Source: Anastatus disparis (lineage: Eukaryota > Arthropoda > Insecta > Hymenoptera > Eupelmidae). Taken from it: 64,000 bases of DNA. The stretch covers positions 1,538,001 to 1,602,000 of the forward strand of contig JAFFSR010000347.1 in assembly GCA_017163975.1 (NCBI GenBank). The letters are read 5' to 3'. Shown piece after piece: positions 32,461 through 44,733 of the stretch. The position numbers and the translations under genes were made by a program. Each line of letters opens with the position of its first letter. Position 1 is the first letter of the stretch. The notes beneath the pieces were generated by a model that had not been told where the DNA came from, made no database searches, and worked only from the letters and a program-made list of their open reading frames with translations.

Positions 32461-33240
32461 AAGGTAACGATAGGCTACTGGGTGCCTAGACTATATGCGA
32501 AAGACCTCTTTTCTGAAATTCGATTACGTACGTATGAGCTATAATTTCTTTAAATGATTTTTTCTGTATAATTGGTTATAAAAAGATCTGAACTTTTTGA
32601 TAACAATCTTTGGCTACTAAGTCAGGTCTATTTATTACTGATTCGTTGACATGTAAATTTTCTTCAATTCTGTTCCACTTTTGATTGTATGTCATGGTAA
32701 TAAAGAAATCAGGTTTATATTTTTTCAAACAATTTTCATAGAATCTAAATTATTTTGTTTCATGGCTCGAGGTTCTGCTGAAAAAGAAGATGGTAAGATA
32801 ATCATTTTTTCAATTTTTCTATCTTTATTTTTGTTTTTTTTAGAAATATAATCCGTAACATCTATACATAAATTTGTTCTTAAAAAATGTTGATTTTTCA
32901 TTAAATAAAATAATTTTAATCTTCCCACTTTAACCCAATTTATTAATTTTGAGTTTATCCATCTAAATTTAAAAATGGACTAAATTCTCTTACACTTATT
33001 TTATATGAATAAGATAGTAACATCGTTACATTGTTATTACTCTTGACCTGTTTGATATTTGGCTTCCGACCAAAACCTTTAATGGGAAAAATTAAATGAT
33101 AAGCCGTGGGGTCAAAATGTTTACTTATGACAGGTATATGACCAGTTTTGTCTAATTTAAAATATAAACATATATATATATATCGTGTTCTGTTGGAGGT
33201 AAACCGTTTTTACCAACATAAACAACAGCGACTTTATTGC
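32461..33240 (-). pseudogene. Helitron N-terminal (Helitron_like_N / Rep) fragment
   Basis: Minus-strand reading gives, in order, 'VAVVYVGKNGLPPTEHD' (near 33220), 'HFDPTAYHLIFP' (near 33100), 'VTMLLSYSYKISVREF' (near 33025), 'WVKVGRLKLFYL', then 'ILPSSFSAEPRAMKQNNLDS' (near 32770). After a frameshift come 'PDFFITMTYNQKW', 'NRPDLVA' and 'YVIEFQKRGLSHI' next to the MITE border. This is the conserved Helitron block order. The HUH motif normally at the last position (H-A-H) reads H-I-V, so the Rep nuclease is dead even apart from the frameshifts. Confidence 0.85.
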
Positions 33241-33481
33241 ATTTAGCCTCGATATAACATTTTTATCGTAATTTGAATTTCGAGTTAAGAACATTTTCAT
33301 TTCTTAAGGATGAGCTAAATTTTTTGAATTTTATCATCATTGTGTATTATTTAGCATAGATATTCATTTCCCTAAAGAAGTTATCAAATTCTTGTAATAT
33401 TTTCAAAAAACCCTGGTTAAACAAAATTCTTATTGTAAAAATATTATGAAAAAAAATATATGAAAAAAGATCAATTAGAAG

Positions 33482-33748
33482 ATGTTAGTTTTAATTATTC
33501 GAATATTTAATGAATTGGAAGATGATCATCTGAAATGCGGCACATGTGTGCAAAACAAAATGTGCAATATAAAATTTGATGATAATAGAAGTAGGGTTGA
33601 AGGAATTTTAGAAATTGTGCATACAAATTTAAATGGACAACGTGAAAAAGGATTCAATGAGGTAAAATATTTTCACAGTTACATTGATAATGCAACGAGC
33701 TCGAAACGCATTTGGATTATTAAAACGAAGAGAAAAATTTTAAGTTAG
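33482..33748 (+). pseudogene. Copia-type integrase N-terminal fragment
   Basis: The short frame has the zinc-binding end 'CGTCVQNKM' followed by 'RSRVEGILEIVHTNLNG' and 'KYFHSYIDNA', which correspond to the C-x2-C, HTDLCGP and YFxxFIDD blocks at the start of Copia integrase cores. The catalytic aspartates are replaced (HTN, IDN). It is isolated, with no LTRs, and unrelated in position to the Copia at 10 kb. Confidence 0.75.
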
Positions 33749-33914
33749 GTTCGGCTGGTAATGTAGATCAGTCTTAAAGTATTTAAAAAAAAAAAGATAT
33801 ACATAGTAATCAGAAAATTTTATTTTTTATAAAAGGGCATTGAGGAATGGATAATGGAATTTTTTATAAATTATTAAATTTTCAATAAATTATTAAATTT
33901 TTCTAAATGTAACA

Positions 33915-34307
33915 TTAACGGCAGGCCAGAGTAGAACCTGATACCGACCGAGTAACAATTGAGTTGTTTGTTATTTACTCAAGTATTAATCGGTGTATCT
34001 TCAAATTAAAGGTTGAGCGCAATGGATATTATTATTAAGAACATCTATGCACGAGAAAAAAAAATTCTACCGTTCTGTTTTTGAGAAAAGTAAGTAACGC
34101 CAAAGTAAAAGTTTATGTCTATAATATTTTCGCGTTACTTACTTTTCTCAAAAACAAAGCGATAGATTTTTTTCTTCTTGTGCATAAATATTTGTAATAA
34201 TAATATCTATAGCGCTTAACCTTCAATTTGTAGATACACCGATTAATACTTGAGTAAATAACGAAAATCTCAATTAGACAAGGACAGCGAATCCGGCCTG
34301 CTCTTAA
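33915..34307. mobile_element. TTAA palindromic MITE, family A copy 2 (393 bp), reverse orientation
   Basis: TTAA on both sides. The CGGCAGGCC end is on the left and the AGGACAGCGAATCCGGCCTG end on the right, i.e. opposite orientation to copy 1. The arms pair over nearly the whole length. Confidence 0.88.
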
Positions 34308-34677
34308 TTTAAATTTGAATCAAAAGCCCGCCGTAGGCCGGTTCGCGTGTCCGAATCTCATTCGCCGAAGTACCAAGAGAGAAGCGCAGCGCTCCTTGTC
34401 TCTCACTATTGGTAAGAGAGAGAGAGGCAAAGAGACGTGATGCTAACGCGCGGGTATGATGTTACACTTGATTATAGCATTAATTCAATGAATTTCTGGA
34501 TCATTTAACTTAACAAATAAATGGGTTATTAAAGAAATAATCCAAGATAAACATTTTTTTTCAGTATTAAATAATTTTAAGATTTCAAATCAATTAACAT
34601 ATAAAGTAATTGTTACTAAAAATTTATATTTTAAACTAAATTTAAATCCCTAGTGTGAGCGGGGCTTTCAAAGCATC
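34308..34677. other. Spacer with a GC-rich patch
   Basis: 34320-34460 is notably GC-rich with CTCTC/GAGAG runs; no gene or RNA was recognised. CATC at 34674-34677 is the left target duplication of the Gypsy element. Confidence 0.45.
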
Positions 34678-34972
34678 TGTGGGGTTACGTATGTGTGTGA
34701 CAGTAGTAGTAGCCTATAAGATGGAATCTATGATTCCCCCACTATGCGATACGAGTTAACGTGCTAGCGTGCGAGAGTTAACTCTGACACTCTACGGAGA
34801 CACTCTAGTAAGACATATTATCTCTTACATTCGATTACCGACTGTATACCTGGCTATAGCAATATACGCTTGACCATACATATCTTTCGTGTAATTATTT
34901 CATAACCTCAGCTTCCTTGTCCTTCTGTACAACTTCTGTGCCACGGCCTGATAGGAGTCTCAGACTGCCACA
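34678..34972 (+). repeat. Gypsy 5' LTR
   Basis: It starts TGTGGGGTTACGTATGTG and ends CAGACTGCCACA; it matches 43157-43447 at roughly 96%. Confidence 0.95.
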
Positions 34973-34973
34973 T

Positions 34974-34987
34974 TGGTGACGCCGAGT
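34974..34987 (+). promoter_or_regulatory. Gypsy primer-binding site, tRNA-Trp-like
   Basis: TGGTGACGCCGAGT starts one base after the LTR and matches the complement of the tRNA-Trp 3' end (TGGTGACCCCGAC) with one mismatch over the first 12 bases. Confidence 0.65.
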
Positions 34988-36751
34988 TCAAGGTTCTTAA
35001 GAAGTTCATCAAAGCCAAGTCGTGAGGGAGATTTCGCCGTTTCGAGCATCATCATCACCACCGACCGGCAGATTCACAAGAGGAAGCGGAGAAACACGCT
35101 GCTCTACTTAGAGGTGAACAAAGTAAAGTTTGAGTTGATGTAACATAAAACATCTATTTGACTGTGTAAGGAAAAGCATTAATCTTTTCACTTGCACAAG
35201 TCTTACAATAGATAAATAATTCTCAGTCGCTGTGGACGCATTATAAGTCGTACGCAGTGCAGTAGAATACGCGAAGGAAAGTACGAAGCTAAGATACACT
35301 GGAACGTTTATTAAGCCGCGTACAGTGATCTAGAGCGAAACGTACATACAGCTCCCGACAGTTAGGTGTATATTAGGCACTGCGCACACGTTTTATGTAA
35401 TTAGTGTATTGCGTGTGCGGGCGGAGCACGGTGTAGCGAATGCAGATAGTTTAGGTGTTCAATTAGGGTAAAATAATCTTGACGGTAGAAAAAATATTTT
35501 CTCTCTTTTCGTGTAAGTTATATTGTAGGGTATATTCATGGACATATGTATATGTAGTAAAATATAATTATAAGAAATACAATAAAATTAATAAAGATCA
35601 CCCTAATATACTTAATATTAAAACATATATATATTGTGTATGGGCTGTGGAAGGAGGAAGGATAGAGTTTTTATCCTTTTTACTTGATGCTGTTTTGTGC
35701 GACGAGAGAGTCTTGGGGATTTTCGTGCCTGTTGGCTTTTTGCCCGTTCCCAGGTACGACTCCCTGGGGCAATTAAGTCAAGCGAAGCATCACATAATTG
35801 GGTTTTCATTATTTTACGCAGCTAGAAGTGTCCTGGAGTTTTGTGCTTATTGGCTTTTTGCTCGTTCCTAAGTGCAGGCTACCGGGATTTCTCCTGGTGA
35901 AATAAAACTACTAATAATTTTATTAAATCATTTATGTATAATTTTCTCATTCCACTAGTCAATAAAATTTATCAAGTAAGTACTTAATTATAAGAAACTG
36001 GTATTTGAAGCGTGCGTAAATTAGTCGATAAGCACGCCGGAGAGAGAGAGAAAAAAGAGAAAATTCGCGAAAGAAAATCTTAAATACATAAAAATCTGTA
36101 AAAATAATATTCGCGAAAGAAATTTCAAATTCACAAAGGAATGTTAAATTCTAAATTCACGTTGAAGCAAAAGACCGGTCGAGGTTGTTTACAAGCCGAA
36201 AAGCCGTTAGGACGCGACCTTTTATGTTTAGTTGAGCAATTAGGCAGCGTAAACAAGTAACGCGAGGCAAAAGTTATCTCGTAGACAAAGCGAGAACTTT
36301 CTATAGAACAGAAATTTAATGTATTATAACATAATATTAAATATTTACTTATTGTAAAATATATAATCGAATGCGGACGTGTTCTTAAATTATTTATTCA
36401 TTTAATTTATTTTAATTGTTTTTACTTTTTGTAATTGTTGCAATTATTAATTTATTTATTGTTAAATTATTAATTTTTGTCGTGAAATTAATTTGATTAT
36501 TCGTGTAACTGTTTTCGAATTATAAATAATTTATGTAATAATCGTTGTACCGTTATTTATTTATTTATTTATTTGTTATTTATTCGGGTGTTTCGCGTTT
36601 TATTATTTATTTGGTGCGTAACCGTCCGTGTACGATTGTATATTAATTTATGGTTAGCTTTGGATTGATTGATTAGTGACACACCGGGTACAAAAGCGTA
36701 TCGCACATTCTTATCGCATTTTATTAATTATTGTTTTTTTTCATCCGTAAA

Positions 36752-37891
36752 ATGAGTTTTAACATGGATATAGTTAACGAGAGCGCGTTAGATGTCACTG
36801 AAATTAATAGGGTAAATCAGATTATAGACGCGAATCTAGAACATAAATCAATCTCATATGATAAATTTAAGGAGCGGGTCGATAGTAGGAGAATAGGGTT
36901 GCAAAATATGCAAAGTAGCCCGCTTGGGGCAGCAGGGAAAGTCGCGCATAAAGACCCGGAAAAATCGCAAACTAAGATTAGATACGAAGAATTTTTAAAA
37001 GCACAAGACAAAGCATATCGCGATAGAATGTACCAGTTACGCGAGAAGTACGAAGAGGATAATAGAGTCCTGTTCGCGAAAGTAGGGGAACGCGACAAAG
37101 TGATCGAACAAATGCGTTGCGAGATTAACGCATTAAAAGCGAATATAGCCATTCGAAACCCTACACAACCCCACTCCGAGGGTCAACCAACGGTGGTCGG
37201 TAACATACCGACGGGAGGTAATGTTTTTCCCACATCGACAACGGATAACCATCGACGCGTAGACGCAATAGAAAATAATTTAAGAGCTCCCACACCTGCA
37301 CCGGGCGTAGGTGGCGGCAGTTACCACCACAATATTAAAAGCATTAACTTTCCATTTTGGCAACACGACCAGGATACGTGGTCTAGTATTTTCGAAAGCC
37401 AGATTAGTGTTTTTGAGCCAATTGACGATAGCGCGAAATTCTACGCGTTGATTACAAATTTGGACAAAAGCGTAATTTACGATACGGCCGAAATAACAAA
37501 GTTACTGCTGCCGGGGCAGAGATATCCGGGATTGAAGAAACATTTATTGGAAAAATATAGTAGATCCGCCGAAAGCGAGTTTAAAATTCTTTTCGCTGGA
37601 TTCAAAATGGGAGACAAAAAACCCTCGTTGTTCTTAAGTGAGATGTTAAATATAGCTAAAGACCGCGTTCCGCGACAAATGGTGTTGGAAGCGTGGAGAT
37701 ATAACCTCCCACCATCTATTAAATATTATATGGCCGGACATGGCCCAGATACAGATGAGGCACTACTCGTTAGACACGCGGATGAGATTTATAAGAATAT
37801 GTTAGAAAGTAAAAAAGGAATAAGCGCAGTAGAGGAAGTAAAAGATAGCGCAGAGGAAATTGCGAGAATAGAAGCCGTAGTTAGGAAATAA
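36752..37891 (+). pseudogene. Gypsy gag, stop-truncated
   Basis: The ATG at 36752 follows AATCCGTAAA-type context and opens 379 codons, ending at TAA 37889-37891. The protein has a coiled, charged N-terminal half and a capsid-like region ('FPFWQHDQDTWSSIFE' near 37350, 'LKKHLLEKYSRS' near 37535) typical of arthropod Gypsy gags. In the same frame past the stop comes an Arg/Ser-rich tract and 'LCRYHAKFGIKAYRR..PC' (near 37990-38035), a C-x3-H...C motif in which the expected third cysteine is arginine (CGT for TGT). Hence both the premature stop and the lost cysteine damage nucleic-acid binding. The frame closes at 38069-38071. Confidence 0.85.
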
Positions 37892-38144
37892 CTAGATAGA
37901 AGACGTAATTATGACAACGAAAGACGTCCAAGATCTCATAGTCGTGAAGATAGAAATAGAAATAGAAGTAGATCCGCGAGTAAGCTATGTAGATATCATG
38001 CTAAATTCGGTATTAAAGCTTATAGACGTATAAAGCCGTGCGCATGGAAAAAACCGGACGAGAAAATATAAAGATTAAAAGACGTCATAGCCATAAGGCA
38101 GGAGGTGATGCTAAGGGTCCGATGACAGGAAATAAAACGGATAA

Positions 38145-41051
38145 TCAACCGTTAAACTCCTAAACCGGCGCGTAGATGAAGCGTGCGCGTCCGGTATCGA
38201 GTCAATTCGTCTCCATATTAAAGATAGAGCTTCGGGAAAAAAATTTTTGATAGATTCGGGCGCGGAAGTGTCACTTGTTCCCAAAAGCAAAGGACAAAGT
38301 GAAAAACCTGTCAGGTTCCAATTATACGCTGCGAATAACACACGTATAGCCACATACGGTACCGTACCTATGCAGCTAGACCTAGGGTTCAAGAATAAAC
38401 GATTTGCCTGGACGTTTATCGCGGCGGATGTGCCATATGCGATCTTAGGCGGTGACATGCTAAAAAAATACCATTTACTACCAGATCTCACGAGACGGAG
38501 ACTGGTGGATGGTGAAACGCAAGAGTCCGTTAGAGGATTTAATAAAACCGCAACGTTAATACAGGTATCAATCGTGGACCCGGGTAATAAATATGCTAAG
38601 CTGTTAAGCCAATATCCTTCGATAGTCGGTATAGAAGATCCCTTGCCAGCAAAACACAGGGGCGTATACCACTATATTAAGACGACGGGACCCACTGTCG
38701 CTCAGAGGCCACGAAGACTTCCACCAGAAAAGCTAAAGGCCGTCAAAAAGGCATTTGAGAAATGGGTAAAGGAGGGAATTTGTAGACCTTCGAAAAGTCC
38801 GTTGGCTACACCCATCCATATGGTACCCAAGAAGGATGGCAGCTGGCGTATTTGCGGCGATTATCGCAAATTAAATAACGTGACGGTTCCTGACAAATAC
38901 CCCCTACCGCATTTGCACGATTTTACAAGCAATTTGCACGGTAAAAGAATATTCTCCGCTCTGGATCTCGAACAAGCGTTTTTGCAAATACCGATCCTTC
39001 CGGAAGACGTACCCAAAACGGCGGTTGTGACGCCTTTCGGGCTTTTCGAGTATCTTGTAATGACGTTCGGGTTCCGTAACGCCGCTCAAACCTTCCAGCG
39101 GTATGTAAATCTCGCCCTGGGGGATTTAGACTTTGCATTCACGTTCGTAGATGACATTCTCGTTGCATCTTCATCGCAAGAGGAGCACGAGGATCACCTG
39201 AAGATCGTGTTTGAGAGATTAGCTAAGTTTCACTTATGTCTCAACGTAGAGAAATCCAAGTTTGGCGTGTCAGAGTTAATATTCCTCGGACATCAAGTAA
39301 CCGGAGAAGGGTTTCGCCCAGACCCAAGTAAAGTTAAAGCGATTATAGAATTCCCGAAGCCGGTTACTAAGGATGATATGCGCAGGTATCTCGGCATGAT
39401 AAATTTTTATAGAAAATGTCTACCGCGTGCAGCCGAAACACAACGTCATCTGAATGCACTTATCAGTGAGATCAAAAGGAAAAACAAACGTCCAGTGGAA
39501 TGGACAAAAGAGGCAGAGGACGCGTTCGAGCAAACAAAGAAAGAATTAGCCGAAGTGGCGTTTTTAGCATTTCCTGCAGAGAATGCAGAGGTAAGAGTTG
39601 TAACGGATGCATCGAATTTCGCGATGGGGGCATCGCTGGAACAGCTAGTGAAAGATGTATGGCAACCACTAGCGTTCTTTTCAAAGAAATTCACGCCGGC
39701 TCAAAGGAACTATTGCGTTCTAGATAAGGAGTTATCGGCCACATACGAAGCACTCAAGTATTTTAGGTATTATCTCGAGGTTCGTGAGTTTAAAATATAC
39801 ACAGACCATAAACCGATGGTATATGTGCTTGCACAAAATGCAGAGGATTGCCCTGCAATCCGCGGCAGAAGGCTATCGTACATAGCCGAATTTAACACCG
39901 AAATATGCTATTTGCCAGGACAAGATAACGCCGTGGCAGACTCCTTATCAAGGATTGAGGATGTAAGATTTCCTACGCTTTTCTCCCTAGAGGAGTTAGC
40001 AAAGAAGCAGCTAGAGGATGAAGAACTAAAAATGATTTTGGAGAATCCTAGTCACCCTCTCAAGTTAATTAAGCTGCAGTGGGGAGCTGATAAGACCTTC
40101 CTGTATGTAGAGTTAGTAGATCTGGTTTTCCGTCCTTACGTTCCTAAAGAACTAAGACAGGACGTAATTAACTTGTTCCACAATCAGAACTCACATTCAT
40201 CGGGCAAAGTAACAGCTAAGCTGATTAGACAGCAGTATGTATGGCCCAAGATGAACCAGGAGGTGGCAGCATGGTGCAAGGCGTGCATTGAGTGCCAAAG
40301 ATCTAAAATCTCTCGAGAGAATAAGTTTTTGCCTTCCAAGTTTGCTGAGCCAGACGCTCGTTTCACCCATGTTCATGTGGATCTCGTAGGTCCACTACCA
40401 TCATGTGAAAGATACAGATACATTCTGTCAATGATAGACAGGTTTTCAAGATGGCCAGAGGCAGTTCCGCTGCAAGTTGTGTCCGCCCCCACAGTTGCAC
40501 GCGCTTTTCATGATAATTGGGTGGCGAGATTTGGTGCACCAGTCATCATAACAAGCGACCAGGGAAGGCAATTTGAGGCTCAACTGTTTAAACAGTTGTT
40601 AAACTACATCGGGTGTAAGAAAATCAGAACAACTCCATATCACCCAGCCTCCCACGGCATCGTAGAGAGATGGCACCGGGATCTTAAAGCCGCAATCATG
40701 TGTCACATGGAAACGGCAGAATGGACCAGGGTCTTGCCTACAGTAATGCTTGGCCTGCGCACCCGCCTAAGATTAGATACAGGGGCGAGTCCAGCCGAAT
40801 TCTTATATGGTACAACATTAACTATACCGGGCGATCTCTGCGAGTTCCGGGAGATCAGTGCGCATGATTCGGGCGAATTTCTCGTAGAATTTAAGGAGTA
40901 CATAAGGCGAATTAAGCCAGTACCCGCTGCACATCATTGCGCAATCAAACCTTTTGTATTTAAAGAGCTGAATTGCTGCACCCATGTGTTCGAGAGAATA
41001 AAGGCGGTCAAACCACCCCTCACACACCGTATTCAGGACCTCATAAGGTAA
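38145..41051 (+). CDS. Gypsy pol: protease, RT, RNase H, integrase
   Basis: The frame is open from about 38145 and lies +1 to gag; it probably depends on frameshifting, so no ATG is required. Counting from 38247, the protease '[11 protein letters not shown]' is at residues 1-10, RT spans about 170-350 with 'FVDDILVA' near 300, RNase H starts near 450 ('VVTDAS') with 'YTDHKP' near 520, and the integrase zinc region (H...H...C-x2-C) is near 645-690. The core has aspartates near 711 and 771 and glutamate near 807, with D-x35-E spacing. All catalytic residues are visible. It ends in a frameshift: the C-terminal domain continues in the next frame from about 41030. Functions: copies RNA to DNA and inserts it. 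Confidence 0.93.
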   Translation, partial: STVKLLNRRVDEACASGIESIRLHIKDRASGKKFLIDSGAEVSLVPKSKGQSEKPVRFQLYAANNTRIATYGTVPMQLDLGFKNKRFAWTFIAADVPYAILGGDMLKKYHLLPDLTRRRLVDGETQESVRGFNKTATLIQVSIVDPGNKYAKLLSQYPSIVGIEDPLPAKHRGVYHYIKTTGPTVAQRPRRLPPEKLKAVKKAFEKWVKEGICRPSKSPLATPIHMVPKKDGSWRICGDYRKLNNVTVPDKYPLPHLHDFTSNLHGKRIFSALDLEQAFLQIPILPEDVPKTAVVTPFGLFEYLVMTFGFRNAAQTFQRYVNLALGDLDFAFTFVDDILVASSSQEEHEDHLKIVFERLAKFHLCLNVEKSKFGVSELIFLGHQVTGEGFRPDPSKVKAIIEFPKPVTKDDMRRYLGMINFYRKCLPRAAETQRHLNALISEIKRKNKRPVEWTKEAEDAFEQTKKELAEVAFLAFPAENAEVRVVTDASNFAMGASLEQLVKDVWQPLAFFSKKFTPAQRNYCVLDKELSATYEALKYFRYYLEVREFKIYTDHKPMVYVLAQNAEDCPAIRGRRLSYIAEFNTEICYLPGQDNAVADSLSRIEDVRFPTLFSLEELAKKQLEDEELKMILENPSHPLKLIKLQWGADKTFLYVELVDLVFRPYVPKELRQDVINLFHNQNSHSSGKVTAKLIRQQYVWPKMNQEVAAWCKACIECQRSKISRENKFLPSKFAEPDARFTHVHVDLVGPLPSCERYRYILSMIDRFSRWPEAVPLQVVSAPTVARAFHDNWVARFGAPVIITSDQGRQFEAQLFKQLLNYIGCKKIRTTPYHPASHGIVERWHRDLKAAIMCHMETAEWTRVLPTVMLGLRTRLRLDTGASPAEFLYGTTLTIPGDLCEFREISAHDSGEFLVEFKEYIRRIKPVPAAHHCAIKPFVFKELNCCTHVFERIKAVKPPLTHRIQDLIR

Positions 41052-41719
41052 TAGCAAGGCACGATGGTCGTAGGAACTATACTATAGAGAAAAATGGCAG
41101 AAACGTGGTTGTATCGGTAGATAGATTGAAACCAGCCTTCTTTCTAAGAAGTGAAGAACAGCTGACGCCAGTCGAGCAACCAGTACGAGAAAGTACAATA
41201 CACGAAGAATGTCTGCCCACGCCACCATCACATGACAATGATGCCCCATGCAACGTTGCTCAAGGCGAGCAAACGCGCACAGAGGTGGAAGTACATCGTA
41301 GCGATGAAGATGTGCGGAGCGCTCGGGATGAATGGTTAGATACAACCTTTGACGACGTCAATCCACCAGACGAGGTATCTCCAGCTGAATCAGACCCACA
41401 AGACCGTCACTCAGACGAACAGATAGTTGTCAGCCAGCCGGATGCTACGAGTGCACCACAGAGCAACAAAGGCAGGAGCATAGAGCACACAAACGCAGTC
41501 CCTCATAAGCCAAAAAAAGACAGGTTCATACCCAACATTTTAAAAAGGAGAAAAAGAACCGATAGCATTGATATAAGTAGTATTTTAAAAGACGATCGCG
41601 TTAGTAAAACTGCGATTAAAAAATTAGTTAGGTTCGACTTTAGTGCTAATGTAGGAAACCATGCTCCGCCCGCTTTTGTACATAGTTTTAAGGGTTGTAA
41701 AAAATTGAAGAATGAATGA
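41030..41719 (+). pseudogene. Gypsy integrase C-terminal domain and acidic tail, frameshifted
   Basis: This frame carries '[14 protein letters not shown]', 'RNYTIEKNGRNV' and 'VSVDRLKPAF', the usual integrase C-terminal (GPF/Y-like) module, which normally follows the zinc/core domains in one polypeptide. A single-base loss near 41025-41035 separates it from the main pol frame. The remaining ~190 residues are acidic, then lysine/arginine-rich and end 'GCKKLKNE'; this tail is specific to the element. Confidence 0.85.
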
Positions 41720-43137
41720 CATATGAGCAAGGATGTAACACTGATTGTATCGTATGATGTATGTAGTAATATATTCAAATGTATATGTATACCAATTTTT
41801 CTGTATTAATATTTTGTTTTTTTCTGTTTTATTCAGGTAACCTTGGTGTGCTCTCATTGGACAGCTGTCCCATTCCTGGGAACACCCATTGTTAACCCAT
41901 TTCTAATAAACATTAGTGTTCTTCCTATCTCATTTTAGAGCTTTGTGTTCTGCAGCGATGCAAGTGATAATCTAATCAAGGATCACATCTCTCGTCGTAT
42001 CAAACATAAATTTAGACTGGCAGAGGATGGTTTTGGGAAATTCAAGGAGTAATTGCAACCGTGAAAATGCACTGTGATGAACGGCGCAGTGTAACATGAT
42101 GACAACGTACGAACAAGTGGAGCATCGCACGCCCACCACGTTCGTTAACGACCTGCCAGTCAAGGAAGTCTGTATTTACAACTTTCCAAAGAGCCTGCAG
42201 AACACGAAGAAAGACATGCACTCAGTGCAATGAAGTGTCACGAATGTGTGAGTGCATGAGTGAATGTGTTATATTTTGTATGACGTGCAATCATGCGTTG
42301 CAAATATTGTACCTTTTATTTTTCCTTATGCATGTATTATTCAGTATTAATATCTAACGTAAAGTCAGGTATGAAAATTATCAGCGCATCCAGCGCATGC
42401 AAGACATGGTTGCACAGTGAAGGAGTGTCTATTTTATGTAAGCGTGTAAAATACACCCATTATGTAAATAAAATTATCTATGTTTTGCTTTTAACAACGC
42501 ATTAAGCGTATCTATATAACGATTCATATAAATGAGTAACATATATATAAAACGCATCAAATAATAATGTATCAAAGTATGAGACTGAGCGTATCGAACG
42601 CATGTAATTATAGTATTTTTTATATATTCAAAATAGACTTATTGCATTTAATGTGTATAGAAATAATTAGTGCGAATAGCGTGACAATAATATGTACAAG
42701 CGCGATTAAACATACAGCCAAATATAAGTGCAATTGAGCACAAAACAAAACCCGTAAGTGCAATTAAGCGCATAACAAATTATATGTTAAAGTACAAATA
42801 AGCGCGTATAAAAATGTAACTACAGGATTTAGTGCGATTGAGCACAGTCTAAAGGTAAAAAGTGCAAATAAGCGCGAACAGAGTTGATAAATATTAAAGT
42901 ACAATTAAGTGCGTATGAAAATGTAAGCACAGATAGTAAATGTATGTAATTGTCAAATTGCAATGTGTAAAAATAAAAATTTTTTTTTTTTTTTTTATGT
43001 GTAAATGTATGGAGTCAGATAGAAATAAATCTGTAGTACGCACGGAATGAGTGAGAGTACGTAAGTACAAGTATGAAGTATGTTTGATCAAGATAGTGCA
43101 AAAATAATTAAACAATTGTAATAGACATAAAAAATCC
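41720..43137 (+). repeat. Gypsy 3' non-coding region with ~45-bp degenerate repeats
   Basis: No env-like frame was seen. Around 42660-42930 the motif AAGTGCAATTGAGCGCA and variants (AGTACAAATAAGCGCG, AGTGCGATTGAGCACA) recurs about six times at 40-60 bp spacing. Confidence 0.6.
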
Positions 43138-43156
43138 TAAAAAAGAGGGGGAGTAT
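43138..43156 (+). promoter_or_regulatory. Gypsy polypurine tract
   Basis: The purine-rich AAAAAAGAGGGGGAGTAT directly precedes the 3' LTR. Confidence 0.85.
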
Positions 43157-43447
43157 TGTGGGGTTACGTATGTGTGTGACAGTAGTAGTAGCCTATAAGA
43201 TGGAATCTATGATTCCCCCACTATGTGATACGAGTTAACGTGCTAGCGTGCGAGTTAACTCTGACACTCTACGGAGACACTCTAGTAAGACACATTATCT
43301 CTTACATTGGATTGCCGACTGTATACCTGGCTATAGCAATATACGCTTACCAAACATATTTTCGTGTAATTATTTCATAACCTCAACTTCCTTGTCCTTC
43401 TGTACAACTTCTGTGCCACGGCCTGATAGAAGTCTCAGACCGCCACA
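43157..43447 (+). repeat. Gypsy 3' LTR
   Basis: It starts TGTGGGGTTACG and ends GACCGCCACA; CATC follows as target duplication. It differs from the 5' LTR by about nine substitutions and a few small indels. Confidence 0.95.
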
Positions 43448-43582
43448 CATCTAAATACTAGAAAAGACTTCAGAACAGAATTAATTGAATTGAATGATTG
43501 TTTTTAAGGAGAAAACATAGTAATTCTATGATTTAATGTTTTTTTTTATAAAATAAATACTTTCCGTAAATAAGTTTGTGTT

Positions 43583-43974
43583 TTAAGAGCAGGCCGGATT
43601 CACTATCCTTGTCTAATTGAGATTTTTGTTATTTACTCAAGTATTAATCGGTGTATCTGCAAATTGAAGGTTAAGTGCAATAGATATTATTATTACAAAT
43701 ATTTATGCACAAGAAGAAAAAATCTATCGCTTTGTTTTTGAGAAAAGTAAGTAACGCGAAAATATTATAAACATAAACTTTTACTTTGGCGTTACTTACT
43801 TTTCTCAAAAACAAAACGGTAGAATTTTTTTTTCTTGTGCATAGATGTTCTTAATAATAATATCTATTGCGCTCAACCTTTAATTTGAAGATACACCGAT
43901 TAATACTTGAGTAAATAACAAACAACTCAATTGTTACTCGGTTGGTATCAGGTTCTACTCCGGCCTGTCGTTAA
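43583..43974. mobile_element. TTAA palindromic MITE, family A copy 3 (392 bp)
   Basis: TTAA on both sides, the same orientation and asymmetric ends as copy 1 (left GAGCAGGCCGG, right CGACAGGCCGG on the complement). It lies 135 bp beyond the Gypsy element. Confidence 0.9.
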
Positions 43975-44563
43975 GGGCAATTTCTTATTTAAGTAATATC
44001 TTTATTATCTAAAACAGTATGTAGATGGGGGTATTCATATACGCTGACAATAAATACAAAGAGGTCTCCGTGCATATCTACTTGACAGCTCAGATGAAGT
44101 AGATTATCTAGATAACCAATTAAGTAAGAGGGGATCAGTGAGCTTGAGCTCGCGCAGCGAGAGGAACTCATGATCATTCTCTCTCGCACCGTTTTGGATT
44201 GTACACTATTAGCAGAGATAAGTAGAGATCGCCGATGAGCATAGACAAGAGCGTGCCCGTTAAAATACAATGTAAATTAATGGACAAATGCCCGAACTAT
44301 ACGCGCAAAGACCCTCTACGTCTACACGCGCGTAGAGAAGCAAGCGAGAGGGGAGGAGACAAACACACAAAACACGCGGCTTCCAGTGGCATAGATATAC
44401 TTACGACAAACCCGCTTTAGCTTGTTTTTGCCGCGATACTTTATAGCTTTATTTCAATGCGATCAACCGTCCCAAAAATTTGTTGATTAATTACATATTT
44501 TTATTTAAAACAGATACATATTTTAATAATAAAAATCATTAAAGTAATCCATAGACATAGAAA
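43975..44563. other. Unassigned sequence
   Basis: Moderately GC-rich around 44150-44400, with a palindromic patch GAGCTTGAGCTC; no gene was recognised. Confidence 0.45.
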
Positions 44564-44733
44564 GAATAGATTGCGTCTGCTATACGAAGTTTTTCAGCTC
44601 ATTACGAGAAGCTAACGTCAGTGCTATCTCTCTCTAAATGGCGTGCATGGCTCTGCCCATTTAGAGGGAGATAGCACTGACATTAGGTTCTTGCAATGAG
44701 CTGAAAAACTTTGTATAGCAGGCGCAGCCTACC
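44564..44733. repeat. 170-bp hairpin with ~78-bp arms
   Basis: The left arm (44564-44642) and right arm (44654-44733) pair at about 85%. Shared blocks: CTGCTATAC, AAGTTTTTCAGCTCATT, GTCAGTGCTATCTC and CTCTAAATGG; the loop is about 11 nt. No TTAA or other clear duplication flanks it. It could be a small foldback MITE or a transcribed hairpin RNA precursor. Confidence 0.75.

Larger units (their letters stand above)
34678..43447 (+). mobile_element. Near-complete Gypsy LTR retrotransposon, CsRn1-like
   Basis: The 8.77-kb element has a 4-bp duplication CATC (34674-34677, 43448-43451), LTRs of 295 and 291 bp with about a dozen differences, a primer site matching tRNA-Trp, gag, a long pol and a polypurine tract. 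The tRNA-Trp primer and the unusual C-x3-H-type gag motif point to the CsRn1 clade. A gag stop and a pol frameshift show it no longer encodes full-length proteins, but the catalytic residues are intact. It is the youngest large insertion in the window. The 3' non-coding part (about 1.4 kb) carries its own repeats. Confidence 0.95.

Noticed and set aside
41720..43137. Possible env gene in the Gypsy 3' region
   Set aside because: No frame longer than about 70 codons and no signal peptide or membrane segment; the region is made of short degenerate repeats.
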